Positions 1 through 9,686 are shown, counted from the first letter of the stretch. The stretch: 64,000 nt of DNA from Oleiagrimonas sp. C23AA (GCF_011759385.1 NZ_JAARLY010000005.1:124001-188000), one strand, 5' to 3'. Notes: generated by a model from the letters alone, not told the origin. Made by a program: numbers and translations.

Positions 1-1271
1 ACGACGCCGCCGCGCGCGCGCAGATTGCCGACCTGAAGGAGTTGTCGGGCGCGCGGGTCGCGCAACTAGCCCCGACCCTTGGCTCGGCACAAGCCCGGGC
101 GATCATGGGCTATCTGCGGGAGCATCCGGCGGCCATTCAAACGCAGGCGTTGACAGGGATTGCATTGGCTCGCGGCAGGTTGACAGCCAGCCTCGCCGCC
201 TATCGCGCCGGCGCAAAGACCGAAGCGACCCAGCTGGCGTTGTCGGCCTATCTCGATGGCGTCGAGCCCGTCGAGCCACAACTCAACGCCCATGATGGCG
301 CGTTGCGTGCGCAACTTGAAACTGCGATGGGCGCCTACCGCACGGCGCTGTCGCACAGTGCCCCGGTGGCATCCGTGACTCGGCAGGCCGGCGCCATTGA
401 CGGATTGCTGGCCCGCGCTCAGGAGATCACGGCCGATGCGTCGGGCGATGCCACGGCAACCTTCGTGGGTGCCTTTACCATTCTGGTGCGTGAAGGACTG
501 GAAGCCCTGCTGGTCGTGGTGGCCTTGCTCGCCTTCCTGCGCAAAGCCGAGCGACCAGAGGCGCTGCGCTATGTGCATGCCGGCTGGATTCTGGCACTAG
601 TTGCCGGCGGTATCACCTGGGCGATAGCCAGCTATGCCATTGCCATCAGCGGGGCGAGCCGCGAGCTGACCGAAGGCCTGTCTTCACTATTCGCTGCGGC
701 GGTGCTGCTCAGCGTGGGCTTGTGGATGCATCAGAAGAGCATCGGCGGGCGCTGGCAGGCCTACCTGAAGGAGAAAATGGCGGCGGCGCTGAATCAACGC
801 TCGGTGTGGTTCCTGTTCGGTCTGGCCTTCATCTCGGTCTATCGCGAAGTGTTCGAGACCATCCTGTTCTATGCCGCCCTGTGGAGCGATGGCCAGGAGG
901 AGTGGTTGCTGGGTGGTATCGCTGCCGGAGCGGCGGTGTTGGGGATAATCGCCTGGGTACTGTTGCGCACCAGTCGCCGGCTACCGATCAGTACGTTTTT
1001 CTCTGCCAGTTCGGCGCTGATCGCTATGCTTGCCGTCGTGCTGACGGGCAAAGGCGTGGCGGCGCTGCAGGAGGCTGGCTGGGTGGCGGTGAGCGTCGCA
1101 CCGGTGCCGCATATCGAACTACTGGGTATCTATCCGACATGGCAATCCCTGCTGGCCCAGCTGGCGATCCTGGTTCTCCTGGCGGTCGGATTCGTGTTTA
1201 ACATCCGTCGAGGCCGTCACCTATCCCGTCATCCACGGCGAACTAAGGAGGTGCTCTCCAATGCCGAATGA
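1..1271 (+). CDS. FTR1-family iron permease, 5' end outside the window
   Basis: The reading frame is open from the first bases, so the gene starts before the window. The product is the membrane part of an FTR1-type high-affinity iron permease. REGLE (codons at 489-503) and REVFE (codons at 843-857) are the two glutamate motifs that bind iron in this family, set among hydrophobic membrane segments. A second copy at 13140-15116 is closely similar along the whole visible length and shows what is missing here: a signal peptide and a c-type cytochrome domain. The next gene, a CDF transporter, begins 12 bases after the stop, so the two are probably co-transcribed. Function is inferred from motifs; no transport data exist for this copy. 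Confidence 0.9.
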   Translation, partial: DAAARAQIADLKELSGARVAQLAPTLGSAQARAIMGYLREHPAAIQTQALTGIALARGRLTASLAAYRAGAKTEATQLALSAYLDGVEPVEPQLNAHDGALRAQLETAMGAYRTALSHSAPVASVTRQAGAIDGLLARAQEITADASGDATATFVGAFTILVREGLEALLVVVALLAFLRKAERPEALRYVHAGWILALVAGGITWAIASYAIAISGASRELTEGLSSLFAAAVLLSVGLWMHQKSIGGRWQAYLKEKMAAALNQRSVWFLFGLAFISVYREVFETILFYAALWSDGQEEWLLGGIAAGAAVLGIIAWVLLRTSRRLPISTFFSASSALIAMLAVVLTGKGVAALQEAGWVAVSVAPVPHIELLGIYPTWQSLLAQLAILVLLAVGFVFNIRRGRHLSRHPRRTKEVLSNAE

Positions 1272-1283
1272 GAGCAGCAGAAC

Positions 1284-1907
1284 ATGAGCAACTGCGGTTG
1301 CCACGCGCAAGCGTCCAATGAGGCCGAGCGCAGAATTCTGCGTCTCGCCCTGGGACTTAATGCCACAATGTTCGTGATCGGCATCGTCGCTGGCCTGATC
1401 GTCCAGTCGATGGGTTTGGTCGCCGATTCGCTCGATATGCTGGGTGACGCCTGTGCCTACGGCATCGCCTTGATGGCTTTGATGCGCAGCGCGCGTTTCA
1501 AGGCAGCAGCCGCACAGTGGAACGGAACCCTACTGATTGTCTTGGGACTAGGCGTGCTGGCTGGCGTGGTCTGGCGCCTGACGATGGGAAGCCGTCCCGA
1601 GGGTGCCTGGATGATGAGCATTGCCTTCGTCTCCTTGGTCGTGAACGCCATCGTGCTGCGACTTCTGGCGCGTTTTCAGCATGGCGACGTGCATTTGCGT
1701 GCGATCTGGCTGTGCACGCGTGCCGACGTCATCGCCAACTTGGCGGTAATTACCTCCGGTTTGTTAGTGCTGCTTCTGCACAACCCGGTGCCCGATCTGA
1801 TCATCGGTGCGGCCATCGCCTGCTATGTGCTGAAGGAGGCGTTGGGTATCCTGCGCGAAGCAAAGGAAGCACGGATCGCTGCCCTTGCACCGATCGGCAA
1901 GCCATGA
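1284..1907 (+). CDS. Short CDF-type cation transporter, left copy
   Basis: A 207-residue membrane protein of the cation diffusion facilitator superfamily. The N-terminus carries a CGCH motif. The metal-site helix reads DSLDMLGDA, and the helix-5 counterpart (TRADVIAN) keeps only the aspartate of the usual HxxxD. The cytoplasmic C-terminal domain of canonical CDF proteins is absent. It follows the FTR1 gene by 12 bases and is closely similar to the gene at 15113-15733, where the same FTR1 neighbour recurs. The constant partnership suggests that it works with the FTR1 permease, possibly moving Fe(II) or another divalent metal. The substrate cannot be read from the sequence. Confidence 0.85.
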   Translation: MSNCGCHAQASNEAERRILRLALGLNATMFVIGIVAGLIVQSMGLVADSLDMLGDACAYGIALMALMRSARFKAAAAQWNGTLLIVLGLGVLAGVVWRLTMGSRPEGAWMMSIAFVSLVVNAIVLRLLARFQHGDVHLRAIWLCTRADVIANLAVITSGLLVLLLHNPVPDLIIGAAIACYVLKEALGILREAKEARIAALAPIGKP

Positions 1908-1942
1908 CATCGCCGATCTCGGGGTTCGGTACCATGGCGTAA
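1904..1942 (+). pseudogene. 5' stub of a PAP2 phosphatase gene
   Basis: The ATGA overlap with the CDF stop is the same as at the intact PAP2 gene at 15730. The first codons match that gene's start (MTS followed by a GFGT/WIGT-like stretch), then the frame stops at 1940-1942. This is the truncated start of the left-copy PAP2 gene and marks the point where the czc unit replaced the ancestral order. Bases 1943-2103 hold nothing I can assign. Confidence 0.55.
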
Positions 1943-2103
1943 ACCGTTGAACTTCGACTGTTCCACGCCATCCGTCCGCGATGCTGCATTTGGCGCGTGG
2001 CCTGGTAAGTTGGAAGTGGTTCAATTGCCCTGCGATGACGCGCGCCATCGCGTCCACATCGTCACGGGCGTGGCGCTCCGTTTATGGCCAACACAGCGAT
2101 GCC

Positions 2104-3066
2104 CTAGTGCGCCCCGCCAGTTGAGGCAAAGCTGCAGCCTGCGACGCTGGTCGATTCGTCGGCGCTTCCATGATCGGTCTGCAGTGTGGTGTGCGTGATA
2201 TCGAACCGATCGTGCAACATCGCCTCAATGGCGCGCCTCACATCGTGGCAATCGACCTCTCTGCTTACAAAGACATGTCCCGACAGCGATGGCATGCCCG
2301 AAGTAACTTCCCAAACATGTAGATCCTTAAGTGCGGTTACGGCCGGCATGGCGAGAATCGACTGACCGATTTTTTCAGGATCCAAACCGCGCGGCGCTGC
2401 CTGCAGAAAGACGCGCCCCGATTCGCGCACCAGTCCGATACCGGCTTTGAGCATTAACCCGGCGACCACCAGTGCGGCGATCGAATCTACGCGATTCCAG
2501 CCCGTCCACCAGATGATGCCTCCAGCAATCGCTGTGGCGATGAAGGCATAGAGATCGGTAAGAATGTGCTGGAAGCTGCCTTCCACGTTCAGACTTTGCC
2601 GATTGGCCTTGCTCATCGCCCACACGGCCAGCAGATTGACGCCGATGCCCACCACGGCAATCACCGTGACCAGCAAGCCCTGCACCTGCGGGGGATCAAC
2701 CAAGCGGCGAATCGCCTCGACAATGAACCAGACTGACAGAAGCAGCAGGGTCAGCCCGTTCGCCTGTGCGCTCAGAATTTCCACGCGTTTGAGCCCGAAC
2801 GTGTAGCTGCCGCTGGCCGGGCGCTTGGCCAGGCGCATCGCCACCAGGGCCAACCCGATCGAGCCGACGTCGGTAAGCATGTGGCCAGCGTCGGAAATCA
2901 ACGCCAACGACTTGGCCAGAATGCCGACCACTACCTCGACGACCATGAAACCGAGCAGCAAAAGCAGCGCCACGGTCAGGTACTTCTTGTCCGCATCGGG
3001 TGCCACGCCATGGGCATGGTCGTGGTGATGATCGTGATCGTGCTCGTGTGGCTTTGTCGTGTCCAT
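2104..3066 (-). CDS. czcD: Cation diffusion facilitator exporter CzcD
   Basis: A 320-residue CDF family Zn/Co/Cd exporter. It begins with a His/Asp-rich metal-binding tail (about residues 7-18), followed by six predicted membrane helices. The helix-2 site SDAGHMLTD and helix-5 site HILTD give the two HxxxD pairs of canonical zinc CDFs, and a cytoplasmic C-terminal domain follows, including a DLHVWEVTSG stretch typical of the family. CDF exporters move Zn(II), Cd(II) or Co(II) from cytoplasm to periplasm in exchange for protons. Here it lies downstream of czcCBA on the same strand, with a 96-base gap that holds a hairpin, so it may be a second transcript. It could feed periplasmic metal to the RND pump. 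Confidence 0.93.
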   Translation of the reverse strand: MDTTKPHEHDHDHHHDHAHGVAPDADKKYLTVALLLLLGFMVVEVVVGILAKSLALISDAGHMLTDVGSIGLALVAMRLAKRPASGSYTFGLKRVEILSAQANGLTLLLLSVWFIVEAIRRLVDPPQVQGLLVTVIAVVGIGVNLLAVWAMSKANRQSLNVEGSFQHILTDLYAFIATAIAGGIIWWTGWNRVDSIAALVVAGLMLKAGIGLVRESGRVFLQAAPRGLDPEKIGQSILAMPAVTALKDLHVWEVTSGMPSLSGHVFVSREVDCHDVRRAIEAMLHDRFDITHTTLQTDHGSADESTSVAGCSFASTGGAH

Positions 3067-3133
3067 CGAACCCTCCGTTGCAGTGATTATTCTAGGTAAG
3101 CACCGCGGTGTTATGACATGACACCCGGCAAAG

Positions 3134-3156
3134 CGGGCGGGACTGAACCCCGCCCG
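3134..3156 (-). terminator. Hairpin between the PII-like gene and czcD
   Basis: CGGGCGGG (3134-3141) and CCCGCCCG (3149-3156) form a perfect 8-bp GC stem with a 7-base loop. It lies just after the stop of the DUF3240 gene on the minus strand. No long T run follows, so it may attenuate rather than fully terminate transcription into czcD. Confidence 0.35.
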
Positions 3157-3162
3157 TCCGCA

Positions 3163-3486
3163 TCAGTCGGTTTGACCGTCGATCGGCCATGCCCCATCCA
3201 CGGTGCTCTGGTAGACCCATCCGGCCACGCTCTGGCCGGTGCGTCCGTGCAGGCGAATCAGTTGTACGGCTCGGTCCACCTGGTCGTCTTCGCAGAACAC
3301 CTCCAGCTTGATTTGCCGGGTCACGCGTTCGCCCAGTTCCATGGAATAGACCTGTTCCTGCGCACTGAGCGCCGTCAACAAGCCCTTGACGTCACTGACG
3401 GACAGGTAGCCGAACCCACCGTCCTCCAGGGCGTGAATGACGTCGACGACGCGGCCGCGGTGGATGAATGCCTTTACTTCTTTCAT
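3163..3486 (-). CDS. PII-like DUF3240 protein of the czc unit
   Basis: A 107-residue soluble protein with a PII/CutA-like alternation of strands and helices (MKEVKAFIHRGRVVDVI, then a long variable loop). DUF3240 proteins of this size are known neighbours of heavy-metal RND pumps and are often annotated as P-II nitrogen regulators. Its start overlaps the czcA stop, so it is the fourth gene of a czcCBA unit. A second member lies beside cusA at 18629-18940. I infer a metal or nucleotide sensor that adjusts the pump; the ligand is unknown. Confidence 0.75.
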   Translation of the reverse strand: MKEVKAFIHRGRVVDVIHALEDGGFGYLSVSDVKGLLTALSAQEQVYSMELGERVTRQIKLEVFCEDDQVDRAVQLIRLHGRTGQSVAGWVYQSTVDGAWPIDGQTD

Positions 3487-6400
3487 GGGGTGGTCTCCTT
3501 GGCCAGGCGCCGCGCGGCGCGTTCTTCGATCCAGTCATAGAGCACCGGCAGCAGTACCAGCGTCAGCAGGGTCGAGGTGATCAGGCCGCCCACCACCACG
3601 GTGGCGAGCGGTCGCTGGGTTTCCGCACCCACACCGCTGGAGAGCAGCATCGGCACCAGGCCCAGGATCGCCACACTGGCGGTCATCATCACCGGTCGCA
3701 TGCGCAACGCCGTGCCGCGAACCACCGCCTCCCGGACCGGAAGCCCTTTTTCGCGTTGCTCGTTCAAGAAGCTCACCAGCACGATGCCGTTCAACATCGC
3801 CACGCCGAACACCGCAATAAAGCCGATCGCTGAGGGCACCGACAGGTATTGCCCGGTGATGGCCAGCCCGACGATGCCGCCGATGGTGGCAAACGGTACG
3901 TTGGCCAGGATCAGCGCGGCGTACTTCACCGAGTTGAAGGCGGTGTACAGCAGTACGAAGATGAAGAAGATCGTCGCCGGCACGATCAGCGATAACCGCT
4001 TCAAGGCCCGCTGCTGGTTCTCGAACGCGCCACCCCATTCGGTGTAGTAGCCGGTGGGCAGATGCACCTTTTTGAAGATCGCGGCATTCGCCTCCTTGAC
4101 GAAGCCGTCGATATCGCGACCACGCACGTCCATCTGGATCACGGCGTAGCGTTGCAACTGCTCACGACGGATGAACGAGTAACCCTCGGCGTCACTGACC
4201 TCGGCCACCTGCGACAGCTGCACCAGGGCGCCACTGGCTGTGCGAATCGGGATGCGCTCGATCGCCGGCAAGGATGCCTTGTCGGCATCGTCCAGGCGGA
4301 CCGTGATGTCGAAGCGTTTCACGCCATCGAGCTGCGTCGTCACGGGCTCGCCGCCAATGCCGTTTTTGACCACGGTCAGCACGTCGTCGGCGTTGAGGCC
4401 GTAGCGGGCCAGCGCGTCGCGATCCACCTTGATGCGGATCTGCGGCTTGCCGATGTTTGCCTCCAACGCCAGGTCGGCCACACCGGGCACCCCGGCCAGC
4501 GCGTCCTTGATGCGGCCACTGAGCCGGTCCAGCTCGCCCAGGTCCTGGCCGTAGATCTTCAACGCAAGGGTGGCACGCACGCCGGAGATCAATTCCTCAA
4601 TGCGCATCTGGATCGGTTGGGTATAGCTCACCACGGCAGTGGGTAAAGCCGCCGACAATTCCTTCTGCATCGCCTCCTCGATGCTGTCCAGCGTTTCGCC
4701 CTTGCGCCATTGATCCTTCGGCTTCAGCGGCGTGTACACCTCCATGTAGTTCACGTCGGCGGTCTCGCCCTTTTCAGCGCGCCCGATCATCGCCAGAGTG
4801 GTGTCCACCTCCGGGAATTTCTGCTTGATCAGCGCCGACACCTGTTTGGAGATGTTGATCGACTCATCCAGCGAGGCCGAGGGAATCGAGGTGATACGCC
4901 ACATGATGGCGCCCTCTTTCAGGTTGGGCATGAACTCCTTGCCCAGGAACGGGAACAGCGCGAGGCTGCCGATCAAGGCGCCGGCGGCGATGCCCAGCAC
5001 CAGCTTACGCCGTTCCAGTGCCCACGCCAGCACGGTGGCGTAGTGCCGTTTCAGGAACGCGACCAAGCGCGTGTCCTTCTCTTCCTTGGGCTTCAATACC
5101 AACGCCGCCAGCACCGGAATCAGCGTCAGGGCCAGGATCAGCGAGCCGGCCATCGCGAAGCTGATGTTGAACGCCATCGGCTTGAACATCTTGCCTTCCA
5201 GCCCCTGCAGGCTGAACAGCGGCAGGAACACCACGATGATGATCAAAATCGCGAACGCCATCGGATTGGCGACCTCGCGGGCAGCGGCCAGCACGGCCGA
5301 GGTGCGGTCCACAGGACCCCCATGGGCTTTGCGCTCAGCCATGATGCGGTAGGCGTTCTCCACCATCACCACCGCGCCATCGACCATCATGCCGATGCCG
5401 ATCGCCAAGCCTGCCAACGACATCAGGTTGGCTGACAGACCGGCCTGATTCATGCAGATGAAAGCGATCAGCATCGCCAACGGCAACGCCACGACCACCA
5501 CCAGCGCGCTGCGAAATTCGCCCAGGAACAGGAACAGGATGATCGCGACCAGGATCGAACCTTCGACCAGCGCCCGCACCGCGGTTTCCACCGCTGCGTT
5601 GACCAGTTCGGTGCGCTCGTACACCGGTTTGACCGCCACGCCGGGTGGCAGCGCCTGCTTTACCGTGTCGAGCTTGGCCTTGACCGCATCGACCACGCTC
5701 TTGGCGTTCTCACCGATCCGGGCCAGCGCCATGCCAAGGACCACTTCCTTGCCATCGCGCGTCACCGCACCGGTGCGTGGTGCGCCCGCTTCGGTGACCG
5801 TGGCCACGTCACGCACATAGACCGGCGTGCCGTCTTCCGTTTTCAGCACGATGTCGCCCAGGTCCTTCGCGTTCTGGATCAGCCCCAAGCCGCGCACCAG
5901 GTACTGCTCGCGTCCCACGTCGACGAAATTGCCGCCGACCTGCGCGTTGTTTGCCTGCAAGGCTTCGATCACTTCCTTGAAGCCGAGCTTGTGCGCGATC
6001 AGCTTCATCGGATCGATGCGCACCTGGAACTGCTTTTCCTGGCCACCCCACGACGTGACGTCGTCAACGCCGGGGGCGGTGCGCAGGATCAGGCGGATGG
6101 TCCAGTCCTGCAGCGTGCGCAGGTCCATGTCGTTCGGGGCAGTGCCCGCCGTGGCCCCCTTCAGTTTGTCATCGGCGCGTTCGACGGTGTACCAGAACAC
6201 CTGACCCAGACCCGACGTGTTCGGACCCATCTCCGGTTTGCCGTAACCGGCCGGCAGGCGATCGCCCACCTGCTGCAGCCGTTCGTTGACCAGCTGGCGG
6301 GCGAAGTAAATGTCCATGCTGTCGTCGAAATACACCGACACATAGGACAAACCGAACAGGCTCACCGAGCGGATCTGTTCCACCTTGGGCAGGCCCGCCA

Positions 6401-6620
6401 GCGCCGATTCCACCGGCGTGGTGAGCAGCTGTTCCACATCTTCGGCGGCCAGTCCCGACGCTTCGGTATAGACGTTGACCTGCACCGGCGTGACGTCGGG
6501 GAACGCGTCGATGGGCAACTGGCGTACGGCCTGAAAGCCGAGGAATCCGATCACCACGAAGGCGATCAGCACCAGCACCTTGTAGCGCAGGGAGAATGCA
6601 ACCAGACGTTCCAGCATCAT
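3483..6620 (-). CDS. czcA: Heavy-metal RND efflux pump CzcA
   Basis: A 1045-residue inner-membrane proton-driven RND pump of the HME family, full length. The helix-4 proton-relay motif GMMVDGAVVMVEN is intact, and the large periplasmic loops and twofold repeat of the family are present. The residues around the first half/second half junction (MPNLKEGAIMWR) fit the Zn/Co/Cd (CzcA) group, unlike the Met-rich site of the CusA at 18968. It expels divalent metals from periplasm or cytoplasm through the CzcB adaptor and the CzcC channel. Its start overlaps the czcB stop by an ATGA, which shows tight translational coupling. The metal choice is inferred from the family. Confidence 0.93.
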   Translation of the reverse strand: MMLERLVAFSLRYKVLVLIAFVVIGFLGFQAVRQLPIDAFPDVTPVQVNVYTEASGLAAEDVEQLLTTPVESALAGLPKVEQIRSVSLFGLSYVSVYFDDSMDIYFARQLVNERLQQVGDRLPAGYGKPEMGPNTSGLGQVFWYTVERADDKLKGATAGTAPNDMDLRTLQDWTIRLILRTAPGVDDVTSWGGQEKQFQVRIDPMKLIAHKLGFKEVIEALQANNAQVGGNFVDVGREQYLVRGLGLIQNAKDLGDIVLKTEDGTPVYVRDVATVTEAGAPRTGAVTRDGKEVVLGMALARIGENAKSVVDAVKAKLDTVKQALPPGVAVKPVYERTELVNAAVETAVRALVEGSILVAIILFLFLGEFRSALVVVVALPLAMLIAFICMNQAGLSANLMSLAGLAIGIGMMVDGAVVMVENAYRIMAERKAHGGPVDRTSAVLAAAREVANPMAFAILIIIVVFLPLFSLQGLEGKMFKPMAFNISFAMAGSLILALTLIPVLAALVLKPKEEKDTRLVAFLKRHYATVLAWALERRKLVLGIAAGALIGSLALFPFLGKEFMPNLKEGAIMWRITSIPSASLDESINISKQVSALIKQKFPEVDTTLAMIGRAEKGETADVNYMEVYTPLKPKDQWRKGETLDSIEEAMQKELSAALPTAVVSYTQPIQMRIEELISGVRATLALKIYGQDLGELDRLSGRIKDALAGVPGVADLALEANIGKPQIRIKVDRDALARYGLNADDVLTVVKNGIGGEPVTTQLDGVKRFDITVRLDDADKASLPAIERIPIRTASGALVQLSQVAEVSDAEGYSFIRREQLQRYAVIQMDVRGRDIDGFVKEANAAIFKKVHLPTGYYTEWGGAFENQQRALKRLSLIVPATIFFIFVLLYTAFNSVKYAALILANVPFATIGGIVGLAITGQYLSVPSAIGFIAVFGVAMLNGIVLVSFLNEQREKGLPVREAVVRGTALRMRPVMMTASVAILGLVPMLLSSGVGAETQRPLATVVVGGLITSTLLTLVLLPVLYDWIEERAARRLAKETTP

Positions 6621-7714
6621 TCTTCTCCCAACTGCGAGCGCAGCAAGCGGGCCTTCAGCGCGAAGGCACCCTTGCGCACGTAAGAAGCGCCGGCCTTGAG
6701 CCCTTGCGTGATGACTGTCCAGCCATCACGCGTGTCGCCGACCATCACCGGTGCCGGCTCGAACGCCCCGTTGCCCTTGGCAAGGAACACGGTCGGCTGG
6801 TTCTGCAGCAGCACGATGGCATCGGCCGGTACCGCGAGCTTCTGCACGGCGCTGCCGGTAGCAATACGTGCTTCGACCAGCTCACCAGGATGCAGAAGAT
6901 CCTTGCGGTTATCGACCTCGATGCGCACCGGCACGGTACGCGTGCGCTCATCGGTCTGATGCGAGCGCTGGACCACCTTGCCGGGTATGGCGGTGTTGTG
7001 GACGAGGATGCGGGCGTCCGCGTCGGGTTCGACCCGTTCGGCATCGGCCGGTGACAACTGCGCGACGACCCACACCGAATCTTCCTTGACCAAGGTGAAC
7101 AGCGTGCGACCCGGTTCCACCCGCTCGCCGACCAGAAATTCATCGGTGGTGACGCGGCCGGCCGCGGGCGCGAGCAGTTCGAAGCTCCCGTCCGCCCCCG
7201 CCGAGCCCTTGCGCAGCAGGCCGCCGATCTGGCCATCCGACAAGCCGTAGGCGCGCAGCTTGGCGCGAGCCTGGTCGCGCTGCACTTTCGCTTCGTTGTA
7301 ACGGCGCGCCGACACCGCCTGGGGACCCAGTGCGGCAATCCGTTGCCAATCCTGCTCGGCAACGATCAATGCACCTTGCGTCTCGGCCACCTGCACGCTG
7401 GAGAGCACCACCAACGGCGCGCCGGCTTTCACGACGTCGCCCAGCCGGGCCTTGCGAGCCAGCACCTGCGATTCCACGCGCGGCGACACCAGCACTGTGG
7501 AATACGCATCGGCCTTCACTTCGCCGGGCGCCTTCAATTCATCGGTCAGCGCACGTGGCGCCACCTTGTCGAGCACGATGCCGGCGGTTTTGATCGCCTT
7601 GGCGTCCAGTGCGAGCGGGTTGGCCGGCGGAGCGTCTTGTGCCATCGCCGGTCCGGCCAAGGCGGCCAACAAGGCCATGCCCAGCAGGCCGCGCTTCAAT
7701 AGAGATTCGTTCAT
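6617..7714 (-). CDS. czcB: Periplasmic adaptor CzcB
   Basis: A 365-residue membrane fusion protein. A cleavable-looking signal peptide ends near AMAQD (residue about 25), followed by the split lipoyl/barrel-sandwich and alpha-hairpin layout of RND adaptors and a beta-barrel domain. It bridges CzcA and CzcC. It is shorter than CusB at 22126 and has no N-terminal heavy-metal-binding domain. Four-base ATGA overlaps at both ends place it inside a single czcCBA transcript. Confidence 0.9.
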   Translation of the reverse strand: MNESLLKRGLLGMALLAALAGPAMAQDAPPANPLALDAKAIKTAGIVLDKVAPRALTDELKAPGEVKADAYSTVLVSPRVESQVLARKARLGDVVKAGAPLVVLSSVQVAETQGALIVAEQDWQRIAALGPQAVSARRYNEAKVQRDQARAKLRAYGLSDGQIGGLLRKGSAGADGSFELLAPAAGRVTTDEFLVGERVEPGRTLFTLVKEDSVWVVAQLSPADAERVEPDADARILVHNTAIPGKVVQRSHQTDERTRTVPVRIEVDNRKDLLHPGELVEARIATGSAVQKLAVPADAIVLLQNQPTVFLAKGNGAFEPAPVMVGDTRDGWTVITQGLKAGASYVRKGAFALKARLLRSQLGEE

Positions 7715-9024
7715 CGGTTAATTTCCTGATTGTGGCCGTCCTGAACGCGGCCATCGAGCCAATCGTTCAGACGGCCAGCGGCGGTGAGGTAATCGAACCA
7801 GGCCTGCCAGGCCTGGCTTTCCAGCTCTTGGCCCGACAGCGCGGTATCGAGGCTTTGCTTGAGCTGTACGAGGTAATCGGACGTGCTGATTTCACCGGCA
7901 CGCCAGAGCTTTTCCAGCAGCGCGGTGCGGTCCTCGAACGCGGCCGCGCGGCCGGTACGAAACGCCTCGGCGGCACCGCGCAAGGCGGCATAGCGGGCTT
8001 GCGCTTCCTGCAGCCCCGCACGCAGGACAAACTGGCGCGAGCGCACGCCCGCGGCGGCCGCATCGGCTTCCGCCCGGGCGGCATCCACTTCGGCACGTCC
8101 GGTATTGAGCACGGGCAAGGGAATGGACACGCTCAAACCGATCACCTGATCGGTACGCGGCCCACTGCGTACCTGTCCACCGGTCAGGCTGAGCGTGGGA
8201 TCAGGAATGCGCGCACGACGCGCGACCTGCACGCCGGCGTCGGCGCTTGCCTGCTGAGCGCGGGCCTGACGCAGTTCGGGTAACTCGTCGACGGCCAAGG
8301 GCGTCACACGGTCGGCCGCCGGTGATAGCCCCTCGGGTAACGGCGGCAAGGTCGTGAGCTGGTCACCGCTGATGGCCAACAAAGCGGCACGCGCGGCCGC
8401 CTCATTGCCGGCGAGCGTGGCCTGCTGCACTTGCGCCTCACCCAGTGCCAGGCCAGCCAGGTCGCGTTCGGGACTGCTGATGTCGCCCACCTTGAACCGC
8501 TGTGCGGCCAAGTCGTCAAAGCGTTGCATCAGCGCGAGGCGACGGCGACCCAACTCACTTTGTCGCGCCGCGAGTGTCGCTGCCGACCACGCCTTCAACC
8601 AGCGGGCGGCGACGTTGCGACGCAGAAGGTCGTAGGTCGCCTCGGCGGCGAGCACCTCGGCATCACCCTGGCTGGCCCGGGCGCGACGCTTTCCGGATAG
8701 ATCCAGCGCCAGACTGAGGCCAGCCGTGCGTCGGTTGACGTCGGCGTTTTCCGCATCGAGCGACAGCGAGGGGTTGTACAGCGGCTGTGCAGCGGCACGC
8801 GCACGGGCACGAGCGGCGTCGAGATCCGCCCGCGCTGCCTGGACTTCGGGGCTGGCTTGCCAGACGCGGCGTACCGCGTCCTGCAATGGAGACGAGAGCA
8901 ACGAGGGTGCTCGGGTCCCTGCCGCTGGGGGAGGATCGGATAATGGGGGTACGGGGGCAGCACTGAGCAGCGCCGCATACAACAGGCACGCGGCGCCAAT
9001 AGGCACCGAACGGAACACAGACAT
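7711..9024 (-). CDS. czcC: Outer-membrane channel CzcC (TolC family)
   Basis: A 437-residue outer-membrane efflux protein of the TolC/NodT type. A signal peptide (MSVFRSVPIGAACLLYAALL...) precedes two related alpha-helical halves rich in Ala, Arg and Glu, as expected for the periplasmic tunnel (for example AARARARAAAQPLYNPSLSL). It forms the exit duct of the CzcABC complex. The stop overlaps the czcB start. A small exported protein gene lies 71 bases upstream on the same strand. Confidence 0.9.
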   Translation of the reverse strand: MSVFRSVPIGAACLLYAALLSAAPVPPLSDPPPAAGTRAPSLLSSPLQDAVRRVWQASPEVQAARADLDAARARARAAAQPLYNPSLSLDAENADVNRRTAGLSLALDLSGKRRARASQGDAEVLAAEATYDLLRRNVAARWLKAWSAATLAARQSELGRRRLALMQRFDDLAAQRFKVGDISSPERDLAGLALGEAQVQQATLAGNEAAARAALLAISGDQLTTLPPLPEGLSPAADRVTPLAVDELPELRQARAQQASADAGVQVARRARIPDPTLSLTGGQVRSGPRTDQVIGLSVSIPLPVLNTGRAEVDAARAEADAAAAGVRSRQFVLRAGLQEAQARYAALRGAAEAFRTGRAAAFEDRTALLEKLWRAGEISTSDYLVQLKQSLDTALSGQELESQAWQAWFDYLTAAGRLNDWLDGRVQDGHNQEINR

Positions 9025-9095
9025 GAAGCCATCTCCTGAAATCGATCACGAAGCGACGCATCGCCTGGGCGAATGCGTCGCGGAACGGAGCGGTT

Positions 9096-9482
9096 TCAGG
9101 CGATCGGAGGGCGCAATAGGGAGCCAGTCGTCGCTGACGTGAATCCGGAACGGATAGTGAAGTTGTCGAAACGAGACTCCACCCTGGCGACAGCAAGCGG
9201 GGCGGTCGTCGGCAGCGTCACCGTGTGCGCACACGCGCAATGGCAATCCGCTTCACCAAGAAGGCAGGCGCTCGCATCATCAGCCGACACGTTGGCGATC
9301 GCTGTATCTACCGGCATGCTGACGGCGGAGACCGTGGTGGTCGACACCAATCGCTTCTCGGGCGCATCGGCCAGACAGACCGTGCCGGCGACCAGCTTGA
9401 TCAGCAACACCGCCACCGCCAACACCCACAGACCGCGGTGGCGGCGCAGGCGGGTCAGCAGCGATGGTGCAGACGGATACAT
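9096..9482 (-). CDS. Small exported CzcI/CopL-like protein at head of czc
   Basis: A 128-residue protein with one N-terminal hydrophobic segment after a basic start (LLTRLRRHRGLWVLAVAVLL), a Cys/His cluster (DCHCACAH) and a conserved-looking C-terminal RPPIA. These traits fit the CzcI/CopL type of small metal-binding regulators that head metal operons in Xanthomonas relatives. It lies immediately upstream of czcC on the same strand, probably as first gene of the transcript. A role in metal sensing or periplasmic buffering is inferred; no enzymatic motif is visible. Confidence 0.65.
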   Translation of the reverse strand: MYPSAPSLLTRLRRHRGLWVLAVAVLLIKLVAGTVCLADAPEKRLVSTTTVSAVSMPVDTAIANVSADDASACLLGEADCHCACAHTVTLPTTAPLAVARVESRFDNFTIRSGFTSATTGSLLRPPIA

Positions 9483-9597
9483 CTTTCAATCCTATACGAC
9501 TGCCGCGCTGTTAGACAATTTCACTTGGGCACCGGTCGTGATGAATTCAGACAGCCCCCTACCGGCACCGTTTGACCCGTATGTATGAAGGATGGTC

Positions 9598-9686
9598 TAC
9601 CCGCAGCACGACCTCTGTTGCTGGATCGGCGGACATGGCACGCTGCCGCACGAGCAAAACACGCAGCAGTCGGCCGCCTTGGGCCG
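9598..9686 (-). pseudogene. 3' scar of a GDCCVxC zinc-ribbon gene
   Basis: This stretch aligns base by base with the 3' end of the intact GDCCVxC gene at 16332-16547, including the segment encoding the cysteines around the GDCC motif and the proline-rich tail, but with scattered substitutions. The 5' half is gone. It joins directly to another scar at 9687. It shows that the left block once carried the same gene order as the right one. Confidence 0.6.

Noticed and set aside
4062-5435. Plus-strand open frames of 194 and 241 codons inside czcA.
   Set aside because: His/Gln/Arg-rich antisense shadows of a clearly coding gene on the other strand.
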